Source: Edaphobacter lichenicola
GTDB taxonomy: Bacteria; Acidobacteriota; Terriglobia; Terriglobales; Acidobacteriaceae
Length of the DNA: 64,000 bases
Reading direction: 5' to 3'
Assembly (NCBI RefSeq): GCF_014201315.1
Contig: NZ_JACHDY010000006.1
Location: 124,001 to 188,000, forward strand
Part shown: piece by piece, positions 50,159 to 59,367 of the stretch
Numbering within the stretch: position 1 is the first letter of the stretch
Layout: every line of letters starts with the position of its first letter
Position numbers and translations under genes: made by a program
The notes under the pieces: generated by a model
Told to the model about the DNA's origin: nothing
What the model saw: only the letters and a program-made list of their open reading frames with translations
Database searches by the model: none

Positions 50159-51730
50159 ATGTTGCTGGGAAGGCTTTGGGCCGGGAGCGGGAGTTCGATG
50201 AGGATGGTCGCGGCGTTTGCGCTGTGGTCGGCCAGTTTTGCAGCCTATGCCGCGCAGACGGCGACTCCGGGTGTTGCTCAGCCTGCTTCGCCTGCTGTGA
50301 GTCAACAGCCGATGACCAAGCAACAGGCGAAGGAGCTCTTTCGCTCTGTGGATGAGATTCTCAGCTTTGTCAGCAGCGACACCAAGCTGCCGATTGAGCA
50401 TTCGGTGAAGCGCAAACTTATCTCGCGCGATCAGGTTAACCACTACCTCAAAGACAAGTTCGACGAGGATGAGGGCGCCAAGCGCATGGAGCGGTCGGAG
50501 GTTGTGCTTAAGAAATTCGGGCTGCTCGATCGCGATTTTCATCTGCGTCCGTTTTTGCTGTCATTGTTGACCGAGCAGGTTGCCGGTTTTTATGACAATA
50601 AGACGAAGACCGTCAATCTGCTCGACTGGATTGAGCCTGATGAGCAGAAGCCAGTATTGGCGCATGAATTGACCCACGCTCTGCAGGACCAGAACATCGA
50701 CCTGACGAAGTGGTCCGACGTGAGTTTGTCCAGCACCTCGCATAACGTGCAGGAGGACAATCATCACCTGCAGATGGATGAGGCAGATACCGCACGGACG
50801 GCGGTGGCGGAGGGACAGGCGATGGCGGTCTTTATCGATTACACGCTGCGGTCCTCTGGTAAGACAATTGCCGATGCGCCGGATCTTGCGGACAAGTTGA
50901 AGGACCAGGCGACGGACACGGGCGGATCGCCTGTGATGGCACGTGCTCCGCTGCTGCTCCAGGAGTCTTTGCTGTTTCCGTATGGCGAAGGGCTTGGCTT
51001 CGAGCAGGCGATTCTGGTCAAGGCCGGCAAAGAGGCGGCGTTCCATGGCGTGCTCGCGAATCCGCCGTCTTCGAGCTTCGAGATCATGAATCCGCAGGCC
51101 TACATGGCGCATGCGCCGGTGCCGCTGGTTCGAATTCCGGATATCCATCCGCTGCTCGATCCGGAGTACACGCCCTACGATATCGGCGTGATGGGGGAGC
51201 TGGACGTTCGCATTCTTGCCGAGCTGTTTGGCGGGCGGGAACAGGCAAGTGCGTTGGCGCCGGAGTGGAATGGCGGAGTTTACTACGCGGCGCAACGCAA
51301 GTCGGCTGTGACCGAGGCGGAGAAGGAGTCGACGGCTTCTATTGGACTGCTTTACTACTCGCGATGGAAGAATGCTGATTCAGCGCGGTCGTTTCTGCGT
51401 ATCTATGCGGCGCAGATTCCGAGAAAGTACTCGAACGTTGTGGAGCGCAAGAACGATGAGGCCGACGATGCGGAACTGGTGTACTCCACCAATGAGGGAG
51501 ATGTTCTGATCTCTCGATCGGGAGACTCCGTCTTTATTGGCGAAGGTTTCAACCTGGCGCTGGCACGAAAGCTGCGCGACATAATTGCGAGCATACAGCC
51601 TGTGGGACCGATGCAACAGACAGTTGTGCCGGTTATGGAGCCAGCGCTCTCGATGTCGCGAGTTCTGGCGTCTTTCGGCGCGGTCAATGAGAGCGCGCTG
51701 CAACGGTATACTTCCAGAGGGGCGAAGTAG
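50159..51730 (+). CDS. Exported putative zinc metallopeptidase (HExxH)
   Basis: The 523-residue protein has a signal peptide of about 32 residues (MRMVAAFALWSASFAAYA). A mature domain contains the zincin helix LAHELTHALQDQ (H169, E170, H173) and a likely third ligand E218 in TAVAEGQAMAVF, about 45 residues on, as in gluzincins. The preceding FYDNKTKTVNLLD strand supports a peptidase fold. The C-terminal half is a second domain without catalytic motifs. The exact family is not recognised. Its end is 11 bases before mtnP. Confidence 0.82.
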   Translation: MLLGRLWAGSGSSMRMVAAFALWSASFAAYAAQTATPGVAQPASPAVSQQPMTKQQAKELFRSVDEILSFVSSDTKLPIEHSVKRKLISRDQVNHYLKDKFDEDEGAKRMERSEVVLKKFGLLDRDFHLRPFLLSLLTEQVAGFYDNKTKTVNLLDWIEPDEQKPVLAHELTHALQDQNIDLTKWSDVSLSSTSHNVQEDNHHLQMDEADTARTAVAEGQAMAVFIDYTLRSSGKTIADAPDLADKLKDQATDTGGSPVMARAPLLLQESLLFPYGEGLGFEQAILVKAGKEAAFHGVLANPPSSSFEIMNPQAYMAHAPVPLVRIPDIHPLLDPEYTPYDIGVMGELDVRILAELFGGREQASALAPEWNGGVYYAAQRKSAVTEAEKESTASIGLLYYSRWKNADSARSFLRIYAAQIPRKYSNVVERKNDEADDAELVYSTNEGDVLISRSGDSVFIGEGFNLALARKLRDIIASIQPVGPMQQTVVPVMEPALSMSRVLASFGAVNESALQRYTSRGAK

Positions 51731-51741
51731 CCAGCCGGACC

Positions 51742-52635
51742 GTGTCCGCCAAAGGGAGCGACAGTATTTTGAAGAAGGCAGAGATTGGAATTATCGGGGG
51801 CAGCGGCCTGTATGCCATGCCTGGACTCACCAATGTGCGCGAGGAGCGACTGACGACTCCATTCGGCGAGCCGTCCGATGCTTTTGTTCTGGGTGAACTC
51901 GAGGGTCGAAACGTCGCCTTTCTTGCTCGCCATGGACGCGGCCACCGCATTCTGCCGAGCGAGTTGAACTTCCGCGCCAACATTTTTGCGATGAAGATGC
52001 TAGGAGTCGATACGATTCTTTCGGTCTCGGCGGTGGGCTCGCTGAAAGAAGAACACAAGCCGACGGACTTCGTAATTCCGGATCAGTTTATCGACCGCAC
52101 GTTTGCTCGCGCTTCCACGTTTTTTGGCGAGGGGATTGTTGCTCATGTCGCATTTGGCGATCCGATCTGCGCGCCGCTGGCCGAGGTGCTGAAGAAGGCT
52201 TGCGATACGGTTGGTGTCGTCGGCAAGCTTGGTGGAACGTATGTCTGCATGGAGGGGCCGCAGTTCTCGACTCGCGCGGAGTCGAATCTTTATCGAAGCT
52301 GGGGCGCTGATGTGATTGGGATGACGAATCTGCAGGAGGCGAAGCTCGCTCGCGAGGCGGAGCTCTGCTATGCCACTGTGGCGATGGTCACCGACTACGA
52401 CTGCTGGCGCGAAGGCCACGACGACGTTACGGTGGATCAGATTGTTGCTGTTATGCATCAGAACGCGGATAACGCATCAAAGGTAGTACGTGCGGCTGTT
52501 GCGGCGATGCCGGTGGATATGACAAAAGGCTGCGCGTGTGTCGATGCTTTGAAGTACGCCATTCTTACTGATCGCAAAGTGATTCCAGAAGAGACCAAGC
52601 AGAAGCTTTCTTTGCTGCTTGATAGATATCTCTGA
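51742..52635 (+). CDS. mtnP: S-methyl-5'-thioadenosine phosphorylase
   Basis: The 297-residue phosphorylase starts with GTG. It has IGIIGGSGLYAMPGL, ARHGRGHRILPSELNFRANI, SVSAVGSLKEE, GGTYVCMEGPQFSTRAES, GMTNLQEAKLAREAELCY and MVTDYDCWREGHDDVTV, the set that marks MTAP/MtnP. It splits 5'-methylthioadenosine to adenine and methylthioribose-1-phosphate in methionine salvage. The PfkB kinase gene follows closely and may handle a purine or sugar, but the rest of the salvage pathway is not in the window. Confidence 0.94.
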   Translation: MSAKGSDSILKKAEIGIIGGSGLYAMPGLTNVREERLTTPFGEPSDAFVLGELEGRNVAFLARHGRGHRILPSELNFRANIFAMKMLGVDTILSVSAVGSLKEEHKPTDFVIPDQFIDRTFARASTFFGEGIVAHVAFGDPICAPLAEVLKKACDTVGVVGKLGGTYVCMEGPQFSTRAESNLYRSWGADVIGMTNLQEAKLAREAELCYATVAMVTDYDCWREGHDDVTVDQIVAVMHQNADNASKVVRAAVAAMPVDMTKGCACVDALKYAILTDRKVIPEETKQKLSLLLDRYL

Positions 52636-52712
52636 GGTCACTCGTTTCGCATCCTAGTTTTGTAACTAGATTAGTTGCTAATATTTATTAGATCGTAGTG
52701 CAGAAGGAGTTT

Positions 52713-53657
52713 ATGGCAATTCTCGTTGTAGGTTCGGTAGCGTTCGATAACATTGAAACTCCCCATGGTGCGGTGAAGGATTGCCTGGGCGGGGCGGCAA
52801 CGCATTTTTCGCTTGCAGCCAGTTACTTTGCGCCGGTACGCGTTATTGCCGTTGTAGGGAAAGACTTCACTGCAGAGCATGAGGCGATCTTTACCCGCCG
52901 CGGTATCGACACGAAGGGCATCGAGCGGTCGGAGGGGCTTAGCTTTCACTGGACCGGTTCCTACTCGGGCAATATGGACGAGGCTAAGACTCTCGGCACA
53001 GACCTGAATGTCTTCGAGACGTTCGAGCCGAAGATTCCGGATGCGTATAAGGACAGCGAGTATCTGTTTCTTGCGAATATCGATCCTGTGCTGCAGTCGC
53101 GCGTGCGGAGCCAGATGCCGAACGTCCGCATGGTTTGCGGCGATACGATGAACTACTGGATTGCCGATCACTCCGCGAATCTTGCGAAGGTGTTGCGCGA
53201 GCTTGATGTGCTGCTGATCAATGATGGTGAGGCGCGCATGCTGGCGGGGGAGCGCAACCTGGTCTTGGCGGCAGAGAAGGTTCTTGCGATGGGACCGAAG
53301 ACGCTGGTGGTCAAACATGGCGAGTATGGCGCGACCGCTTTCTTCAGCGATCGCTCGTTTGCAGGTGGCAGCAAGGCGTTGCGTCCGTTTCGTGCGCCGG
53401 CGCTTCCGCTTGCGGAGGTGATTGATCCTACTGGTGCGGGGGACTCGTTTGCCGGAGGCTTCTACGGATATCTCGCGTCGCAGCCTGCGCTGACGCCCGC
53501 AGTTCTTCGCACTGCGATGTTCTATGGCGGCGTGATGGGTTCGTTTGCGGTGGAGCGCTTCGGAACCGAGCGGTTGCAAAATGTGTCTCGTGAAGAGATC
53601 GATGAACGCTTCAAGCTCTTCCTGGAGATCTCGCACCTTGAACATGCGGGGGTCTAA
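52713..53657 (+). CDS. PfkB-family carbohydrate/nucleoside kinase
   Basis: The 314-residue ribokinase-like protein starts at the ATG at 52713 behind AAGGAG. It has GGAATHFSLAASYFAPVRVI, the nucleotide side LINDGEARMLAG and KTLVVKHGEYGA, and the catalytic loop IDPTGAGDSFAGGFYG with base D244. The substrate is not readable; proximity to mtnP suggests a nucleoside or a sugar. It overlaps the next gene by 14 bases. Confidence 0.88.
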   Translation: MAILVVGSVAFDNIETPHGAVKDCLGGAATHFSLAASYFAPVRVIAVVGKDFTAEHEAIFTRRGIDTKGIERSEGLSFHWTGSYSGNMDEAKTLGTDLNVFETFEPKIPDAYKDSEYLFLANIDPVLQSRVRSQMPNVRMVCGDTMNYWIADHSANLAKVLRELDVLLINDGEARMLAGERNLVLAAEKVLAMGPKTLVVKHGEYGATAFFSDRSFAGGSKALRPFRAPALPLAEVIDPTGAGDSFAGGFYGYLASQPALTPAVLRTAMFYGGVMGSFAVERFGTERLQNVSREEIDERFKLFLEISHLEHAGV

Positions 53658-55350
53658 ATCGTCTCGGGGTTCGCGGCTCAACAGGCCGGCGGCATCGACC
53701 CTTGCGGGCCGTGCTGCTGGCTCGGGCGCTGCGGAGTTCGATCCGGAAGAGGTGAGGCCGGCGACGCGGCAGGAGACCTTTCCGGTCGCGTTGGGTGCGG
53801 TGCTGCTGTCTTTTGTCGCGCTGCTTCTGTCGTACTCGCGCGGATATCTCCTGCTGTATGGTGATGCTGTTGCGCATCTTGGTATTGCTCGACGCATTCT
53901 GGACTCACGCAATCCCGGGCTCGTCCAGCTGGGCGGGGTTTGGTTGCCGCTGCCGCATCTGCTGATGCTTCCTTTTGTCCAGAAGGTGGAGTGGTGGCAG
54001 AACGGGTTGGCTGGTGCGTGGCCTTCGCTGATCTGCTATATAGCGAGTGTTGCCGGTCTCTATCGGCTGGCGCGTTGGATGATGATTCCTCGCTGGGCTC
54101 TGGCGGCGACGGCTCTCTATGCGCTCAACCCGAATCTACTCTACCTTGCGACGACCGCGATGACGGAGCCGTTGTTCCTGATGCTGTTGATCTGGACGAC
54201 TCTGCTTACCGTTGAATGTGTCGCCGCGATCAAAGAGTCGCGGGTGAGTGCGGTTAAGCGTCGTCTAGTGCTGCTTGCGGTCTTCATCCTGGCGGCTGTG
54301 TTTACGCGCTACGACGGCTGGATTCTGGGTGCTGCGGTGTGGTGTGTTGTGACGTTCTCGCTGGCGCGTAGTCGCGAGGTGTGGCGCAAGGTCGCTCCGG
54401 TTTTTGTTGTCTTCACGGTGCTGGTGATTGCAGGGCCTATCAATTGGCTGGCCTATAACCAGCACTTCTTTCATGATCCGCTGGACTTCCTGCGTGGGCC
54501 TTATTCGGCGGCGGCCATTGAAAAGAAGACGATGCCGCCTAACGGACATCACCATCGTGGATGGCATAATCCTGCGTGGGCACTGTTGTTTTATACGCGC
54601 GTGGCGCAGGTTGATGCAGCTTTCTGGGAGACTGGGTTTTTACTGATGGCGGCAGCCGTGGGTGGGTTGATCTTGGCGGTACGCCGTCGCCTTACACTGT
54701 CGTCGCTGTTGCTCTGGATGCCGCTGCCTTTCTATGTTTATTCGGTGGCTTACGGTTCAGTGCCGATCTTTATTCCGCAGCTCTGGCCGCACTCCTACTA
54801 CAACTCGCGCTATGGGATGGAACTGCTGCCGGCGCTGGCGATCTTTACGTTTGTGGCGGTGCAGTGGATGGAGCGAAGGTGGAGCGAGACGCAACCGCTT
54901 GCCAGGAGACTGATGCAGCCGGTGACGCTTCTGCTGATCGCTTTGAATACGGTCGGGATGATGTACCGCACGCCGCTGGTGCTCAAAGAGGCGCTTGTCA
55001 ATTCAACGACTCGCGTAGCGTTTGAGACGGCGCTGGCTCGTCAGCTGGGGGAGTTTCCCTACGGCTCCACGATTTTGATGTACAACTCCGATCACGTCGG
55101 AGCGCTTCAGGATGCTGGAATTCCTCTGCGGCAGACCGTCAATGAAGGAGACTACGACAGCTTCCAGGCAGCGCTGGCTACGCCTGCTGAGCACGCGGGC
55201 TATGTCGTTGCGATAGCCGGAGATCCGGTGGCGGCGGCCGTTGCGATGCATCCTCAGGGCCTTGACGAGTTGACGATCCTCTGTACGAGCGGCCAGCCCT
55301 GTGCACGTATTTACAAGTCTGACCGATTCAGTGTCGCGTCGCCGAAGTAG
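53644..55350 (+). CDS. GT-C fold glycosyltransferase of the inner membrane (ArnT/PMT-like)
   Basis: The 568-residue protein has about 11 membrane helices. After helix 1 the first periplasmic loop has LLYGDAVAHLGIARRIL, with the acidic residue used by GT-C enzymes, and GGVWLPLPHLLMLPFV. ALYALNPNLLYLATTAMTEP is the typical second loop. These enzymes move sugars from polyprenyl-phosphate carriers to lipids or proteins. The frame before 53644 overlaps PfkB and is not conserved-looking. The C-terminal part (YGSTILMYNSDHVGALQ) is a small soluble domain. Confidence 0.83.
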   Translation: MRGSKSSRGSRLNRPAASTLAGRAAGSGAAEFDPEEVRPATRQETFPVALGAVLLSFVALLLSYSRGYLLLYGDAVAHLGIARRILDSRNPGLVQLGGVWLPLPHLLMLPFVQKVEWWQNGLAGAWPSLICYIASVAGLYRLARWMMIPRWALAATALYALNPNLLYLATTAMTEPLFLMLLIWTTLLTVECVAAIKESRVSAVKRRLVLLAVFILAAVFTRYDGWILGAAVWCVVTFSLARSREVWRKVAPVFVVFTVLVIAGPINWLAYNQHFFHDPLDFLRGPYSAAAIEKKTMPPNGHHHRGWHNPAWALLFYTRVAQVDAAFWETGFLLMAAAVGGLILAVRRRLTLSSLLLWMPLPFYVYSVAYGSVPIFIPQLWPHSYYNSRYGMELLPALAIFTFVAVQWMERRWSETQPLARRLMQPVTLLLIALNTVGMMYRTPLVLKEALVNSTTRVAFETALARQLGEFPYGSTILMYNSDHVGALQDAGIPLRQTVNEGDYDSFQAALATPAEHAGYVVAIAGDPVAAAVAMHPQGLDELTILCTSGQPCARIYKSDRFSVASPK

Positions 55351-55393
55351 GGGAGGCCGACTTCCAGATAGCATTGAGGCAGAATAGGAGCAC

Positions 55394-56197
55394 ATGATTT
55401 CCTTCGTCAAAGCGCATGCCTGCGGTAATGACTTTCTGATCATCGAGGAGCCGCTGGCGCAGCGCCGCCATGCTGAGCTTGCTCGTAAGCTGTGTGCGCG
55501 GAACACCAGTGTTGGCGCGGATGGTATTGAGTTTCTTGATCGAACGGCGAACGGCGAATTTTTTCTGCGGCTCTTCAATGCGGATGGCAGCGAGGCGGAG
55601 CTCTCCGGCAATGGAACACGTTGTGTGGCCGCTTGGCTGGCGAGCAGCGAGGGGAGGCAGGAGGTTGCGCTTGGCACTCACGGTGGCTTGCGTACTTGTC
55701 ATGTGATCGAGTCGAACGATCCGCTCTATCTGATCGAGAGCGAGATGGGCGTTCCGCGCGTGATGCAGCGCACGATTGTGATGCCGGGGGTGGGTGAGGT
55801 GCCGGGGGCGATGGTGAATGTTGGGAACCCTCACTTCGTTCTCTTTGTCGAGAGCGACGATTTCAGCGCGCATGGCTTGAATTGGCAGGAGCTAGGGGCG
55901 CAGATCAGCGTGAGCCCACTGTTTCCGCATGGGACCAACGTTGAGTTTGTTCGGATTCTTTCGCCTTCGGAGATTGCGTTTCGCATCTTTGAGCGAGGCT
56001 GTGGGCCTACGACCTCTTCCGGGACGGGAACATGCGCCTCTTCGGCTGCGGCGATGGTGCTTCGTGGGGTGGAGCGGGAGTTGACTGCGGTTGCAGAGGG
56101 AGGTCCGCAGCAAACGGTGTGGTCTTCGAACGATGCGGTGATGCGGTTGACGGGGCCGGCGGAGATTATCTGTCATGGCGAGGTTGCGGCTCTGTGA
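55394..56197 (+). CDS. dapF: Diaminopimelate epimerase
   Basis: The 267-residue enzyme converts LL- to meso-diaminopimelate. It has FVKAHACGNDFLII, GADGIEFL, the first catalytic cysteine C77 in ELSGNGTRCVAAWL and the second C214 in SSGTGTCASSAAAM. GNPHFVLFV and FPHGTNVEFV are also typical. It overlaps the LdcA gene by GTGA, so the two and Mpl form one peptidoglycan cassette: making meso-DAP, trimming tetrapeptide and reusing tripeptide. Confidence 0.96.
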   Translation: MISFVKAHACGNDFLIIEEPLAQRRHAELARKLCARNTSVGADGIEFLDRTANGEFFLRLFNADGSEAELSGNGTRCVAAWLASSEGRQEVALGTHGGLRTCHVIESNDPLYLIESEMGVPRVMQRTIVMPGVGEVPGAMVNVGNPHFVLFVESDDFSAHGLNWQELGAQISVSPLFPHGTNVEFVRILSPSEIAFRIFERGCGPTTSSGTGTCASSAAAMVLRGVERELTAVAEGGPQQTVWSSNDAVMRLTGPAEIICHGEVAAL

Positions 56198-57138
56198 CAA
56201 CTCCCCTTTTCAAACCTCGTGTGCTGCGTTCGGGCGCGACCCTTGCGGTCTTGTCGCCGGCGAGTACTCCGAAGCCGGAGTTGGTGGAGCGCGGCATGGC
56301 CTACTTGCAGCGGCTTGGGTACAAGACTGTACTTAGTCCGCACGCGCTGGATAGCGGGCCGCTGTACTATGCGGGCAAACTGGAAGATCGGCTGCGGGAC
56401 CTTCATGCGGCGTTTGCGAATCCGGAGATCGATGGCATCGTCTGCACGCGGGGCGGTTGGGGATCGGCGGAGTTGCTGCCTCATCTTGATGCGAAGCTGA
56501 TTCGCTCGAATCCCAAGCCGTTTATCGGGTACAGCGACCATACCTCGCTTCATTGCTGGCTCCACAACGAGGCGAATCTTACTACGTTCTATGGGCCGAT
56601 GGTGGCGGCTGATTTTTCGCGAGAGGATGGCGTGGACCTCGCGAGTTGGCAGCATAGTCTGACGGGCGATCATGCCTGGGCGCTTGGAGAAGCGGAGGGG
56701 CTTCGCGTCTTGCGTGCGGGGCAGGCTGAGGGCTGGGTCGCGGGCGGATGTCTTTCCATCTTCGCGGAGGGGCTCGGTACTCCGTATGCTCCGCACATTG
56801 AAAGGAAGAGCATTCTTTTTCTTGAGGATATCGGAACTAAGCCGTATCAGTGGGACCGTATGCTGCTCCATCTTCGCTATGCGGGGATTCTTGAGCACGT
56901 GACTGGGATCGTCTTTGGGGATATGGGACAAAACGTTTCGCCGGAGGAAGCGGATTATCTGGAGCAGGCGATTCTTCATGCGCTTCGCGAGTTTGATGGT
57001 CCGATCGCCGTCGGGCTGCGATGCGGGCATGTGAGCACGTATAACGTCACGCTTCCGCTGGGTGTCGCCGCGAGACTGGATCTCTCTGATGCGAGGAATC
57101 CGCGGATGCACCTTCTCGAAGCAGCGGTCAACGGTTAG
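56194..57138 (+). CDS. ldcA: LD-carboxypeptidase, S66 family
   Basis: The 314-residue cytoplasmic peptidase removes the terminal D-Ala from murein tetrapeptides. It has TRGGWGSAELLPHLD, the nucleophile S114 in FIGYSDHTSLH, TFYGPMVAADF, E211 in FLEDIGTKPYQWDRML and H279 in GLRCGHVSTYNVTLPLG, giving the Ser/Glu/His triad of the family. It starts with GTG overlapping the dapF stop. Mpl follows 16 bases later and would reuse the tripeptide it makes, so peptidoglycan recycling is the likely role. Confidence 0.92.
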   Translation: MTTPLFKPRVLRSGATLAVLSPASTPKPELVERGMAYLQRLGYKTVLSPHALDSGPLYYAGKLEDRLRDLHAAFANPEIDGIVCTRGGWGSAELLPHLDAKLIRSNPKPFIGYSDHTSLHCWLHNEANLTTFYGPMVAADFSREDGVDLASWQHSLTGDHAWALGEAEGLRVLRAGQAEGWVAGGCLSIFAEGLGTPYAPHIERKSILFLEDIGTKPYQWDRMLLHLRYAGILEHVTGIVFGDMGQNVSPEEADYLEQAILHALREFDGPIAVGLRCGHVSTYNVTLPLGVAARLDLSDARNPRMHLLEAAVNG

Positions 57139-57154
57139 GCTGGAGTCTCGCGAC

Positions 57155-58588
57155 ATGCAAAATTCCAAACACATTCATCTGATCGGCATCTGCGGTACGG
57201 CGATGGCTTCGCTGGCTGGAATGCTGCAGTTGCAGGGGCACCGTGTGACAGGGTCGGATACGGCGGCCTATCCGCCGATGAGCGATCTGCTTGCGTCGCT
57301 CAAGATTCCGATTCATGAGCCTTTTTCGGAGAGCAACCTGGCGCCGAGGCCGGACCTAGTTGTGGTGGGAAATGCGATCTCGCGGGGGAACGTCGAGCTT
57401 GAATATGTGCTGGATACGCGTATTCCATTCTGCTCGATGGCCTCGATTCTGCATGATGAGTTTTTGCCGGGGCGGGAGTCGTTGGTTGTTGCCGGCACGC
57501 ATGGTAAGACGACGACTACGAGCATGCTGGCGTGGATCTATGAGGTTGCGTCGCGACAAAATCCTGCGCTGGCGCCGTCGTTTCTGATTGGTGGCGTTGC
57601 GGAGAACTTCGGGACGAGCTTTATGGTTCGTTCGACCAGGCCGTTTTTGCTGGAGGGTGATGAGTACGACACCGCCTTCTTCGATAAGGGGCCGAAGTTT
57701 CTTCATTACTTTCCCGACGCATTGATTTTGACTCACGTCGAGTTCGATCATGCGGATATCTATGCGGATCTGTCTGCGGTGAAGACTGCGTTCAAGCGGC
57801 TGGTCAATCTTGTGCCGGGGCGGGGGCGGATTGTTGCGTTCGATGGCAGTGAGAACGTGAGTGAGTGCGTCGAGAGGGCCTTCTGCGCGGTGGAGCGTTA
57901 TGGCTTCGATCCTCTGTCGCACTGGCGTCTTGCGGATCTGCGGCATGAGGGGGCGTTGACTCGCTGGACGGTGACACGCGCGGGTGCTCCGTTCGCCAAA
58001 CTGAGCCTGCCGATGGCAGGAGCGCATAACGCGCTCAATGCTACTGCTGCTGCGGCGCTGGCGGCGGGGCAGGGTGTTCCGGTTGAGGCGATCGTCGAGG
58101 CACTGGCGACCTTCAAGAGTGTGAAGCGCAGGCTGGAGGTGCGTTCGGTGGTCGGGGGCGTAACCGTGATCGACGACTTTGCGCATCATCCGACGGCGAT
58201 TCGTGAGACACTGCGGGCGCTGCGGGAGTCGTATCCTAACCGGCGTCTGTGGGCTGTGCTGGAGCCACGGTCGAATACTCTTCGGCGGAACGTCTTTGAG
58301 TTGGATCTGGTGGATAGCCTTGCGCTTGCGGACCGCGTTGTGCTGGCTTCGGTGTTCAAATCGGAGAGCATTCCGGCGGACGAGCGATTGCATCCTGAGC
58401 ATGTGGTGAGTGCTTTGAATGCACGCGGAGTTCCTGCGAGTCTGCTGGCGGATGCCGACGCGATTGTGAAAGCTGTGGTGCCGGAGTTGCGTGAGGGAGA
58501 CGTGGTTGCGATTCTCTCCAACGGAGGATTCGGGAATATCTACGCGAAGCTTCCGGCGGCGATTGCGGGCCGGACTACAAGCAGGTAA
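57155..58588 (+). CDS. mpl: UDP-MurNAc:L-Ala-gamma-D-Glu-meso-DAP ligase
   Basis: The 477-residue Mur-ligase-family enzyme starts at the ATG at 57155 (MQNSKHIHLIGICGTAMASL). The ATP loop is GTHGKTTTTSML (G114-K118). DEYDTAFFDKGPKFLHY, HVEFDHADIY, AHNALNATAA and VIDDFAHHPTAIRETL are Mpl-typical; the EYDTAFFDKG sequence and the absence of a MurC-like C-terminus separate it from MurC. It attaches recycled murein tripeptide to UDP-MurNAc. Confidence 0.95.
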   Translation: MQNSKHIHLIGICGTAMASLAGMLQLQGHRVTGSDTAAYPPMSDLLASLKIPIHEPFSESNLAPRPDLVVVGNAISRGNVELEYVLDTRIPFCSMASILHDEFLPGRESLVVAGTHGKTTTTSMLAWIYEVASRQNPALAPSFLIGGVAENFGTSFMVRSTRPFLLEGDEYDTAFFDKGPKFLHYFPDALILTHVEFDHADIYADLSAVKTAFKRLVNLVPGRGRIVAFDGSENVSECVERAFCAVERYGFDPLSHWRLADLRHEGALTRWTVTRAGAPFAKLSLPMAGAHNALNATAAAALAAGQGVPVEAIVEALATFKSVKRRLEVRSVVGGVTVIDDFAHHPTAIRETLRALRESYPNRRLWAVLEPRSNTLRRNVFELDLVDSLALADRVVLASVFKSESIPADERLHPEHVVSALNARGVPASLLADADAIVKAVVPELREGDVVAILSNGGFGNIYAKLPAAIAGRTTSR

Positions 58589-58632
58589 GGCCGCGGTAGA
58601 GGCCCGCTGCGGCTGGTATCCTTGAAGATGGA

Positions 58633-59367
58633 ATGTTCGCAACCCTGAAGCTCGTCTTTGTTTATCTCGCCCTCGGTCCAATCACCGGGATCATTGGCAT
58701 CCCTTACACGCTGCTGGTTGGAGACGTTAGCAGGCTCTATCGCGTTGCGATGTGGATCACGAACGCGGGGGTACGCGCTGCGGGAATTAAGATCGACATC
58801 AGCGGGGTTGAAAATATTCCAGCAGGACGCAGCTGCATCTTTATGAGCAATCATGTCTCGAATCTTGATCCTCCGGTCACGATTCCGCTTCTGCCGGGGC
58901 GCAGCTCGGTGCTGCTGAAGCAGGAGCTGATGAATATCCCCATCCTGGGAAAGGCGATGCGGCTGGCGAAGTTTGTGCCGGTGGAGCGGGGGAGCCGCCG
59001 CGATGCTGCTCAGGCCAGTGTAGCGGCTGCAGGGGATGCGCTTCGCTCCGGGCTGCACATCCTGGTCTATCCGGAGGGAACGCGCTCGCCGGATGGGCGA
59101 CTCTCAACCTTCAAGAAGGGGCCATTTTTTCTGGCGCAGGAGACGAAGGCTCTCATTGTTCCGATTGCTATTTCGGGAACGCAGACGATGATGCGAAAGG
59201 GCAGCAACGCGATTACGCCTGGGTTGGCGCGGGTTCAACTGCTTCCGGCTATCGAGCCTTCGGACTATGAGACGCGAGAGGAGCTGATGCGGGCAGTCAG
59301 GAATGCGATTGCAGCGGCGCTGCCGCCGGAGATGCAGCCGGCGGACTACTTGACGATGGCGTTGTAA
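58633..59367 (+). CDS. 1-acyl-sn-glycerol-3-phosphate acyltransferase (PlsC family)
   Basis: The 244-residue protein has one N-terminal membrane helix (about 5-30). The acyltransferase motif is NHVSNLDPP (HX4D), followed by LLKQELMNIPILGKAM, FVPVERGSRRDA, LVYPEGTRSPDG and IVPIAISGT. It esterifies lysophosphatidic acid with an acyl group from acyl-ACP or acyl-CoA. It follows mpl with a 44-base gap and may be co-transcribed; its 3' end overlaps the converging SPOR gene by 22 bases. Confidence 0.92.
   Translation: MFATLKLVFVYLALGPITGIIGIPYTLLVGDVSRLYRVAMWITNAGVRAAGIKIDISGVENIPAGRSCIFMSNHVSNLDPPVTIPLLPGRSSVLLKQELMNIPILGKAMRLAKFVPVERGSRRDAAQASVAAAGDALRSGLHILVYPEGTRSPDGRLSTFKKGPFFLAQETKALIVPIAISGTQTMMRKGSNAITPGLARVQLLPAIEPSDYETREELMRAVRNAIAAALPPEMQPADYLTMAL

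Noticed and set aside
52671..53912. Minus-strand frame of 413 codons
   Set aside because: Shadow of the PfkB kinase gene; Arg/His-rich, no domain.
57356..58681. Minus-strand frame of 441 codons opposite mpl
   Set aside because: Arg-rich shadow with no recognisable fold; mpl is certain.
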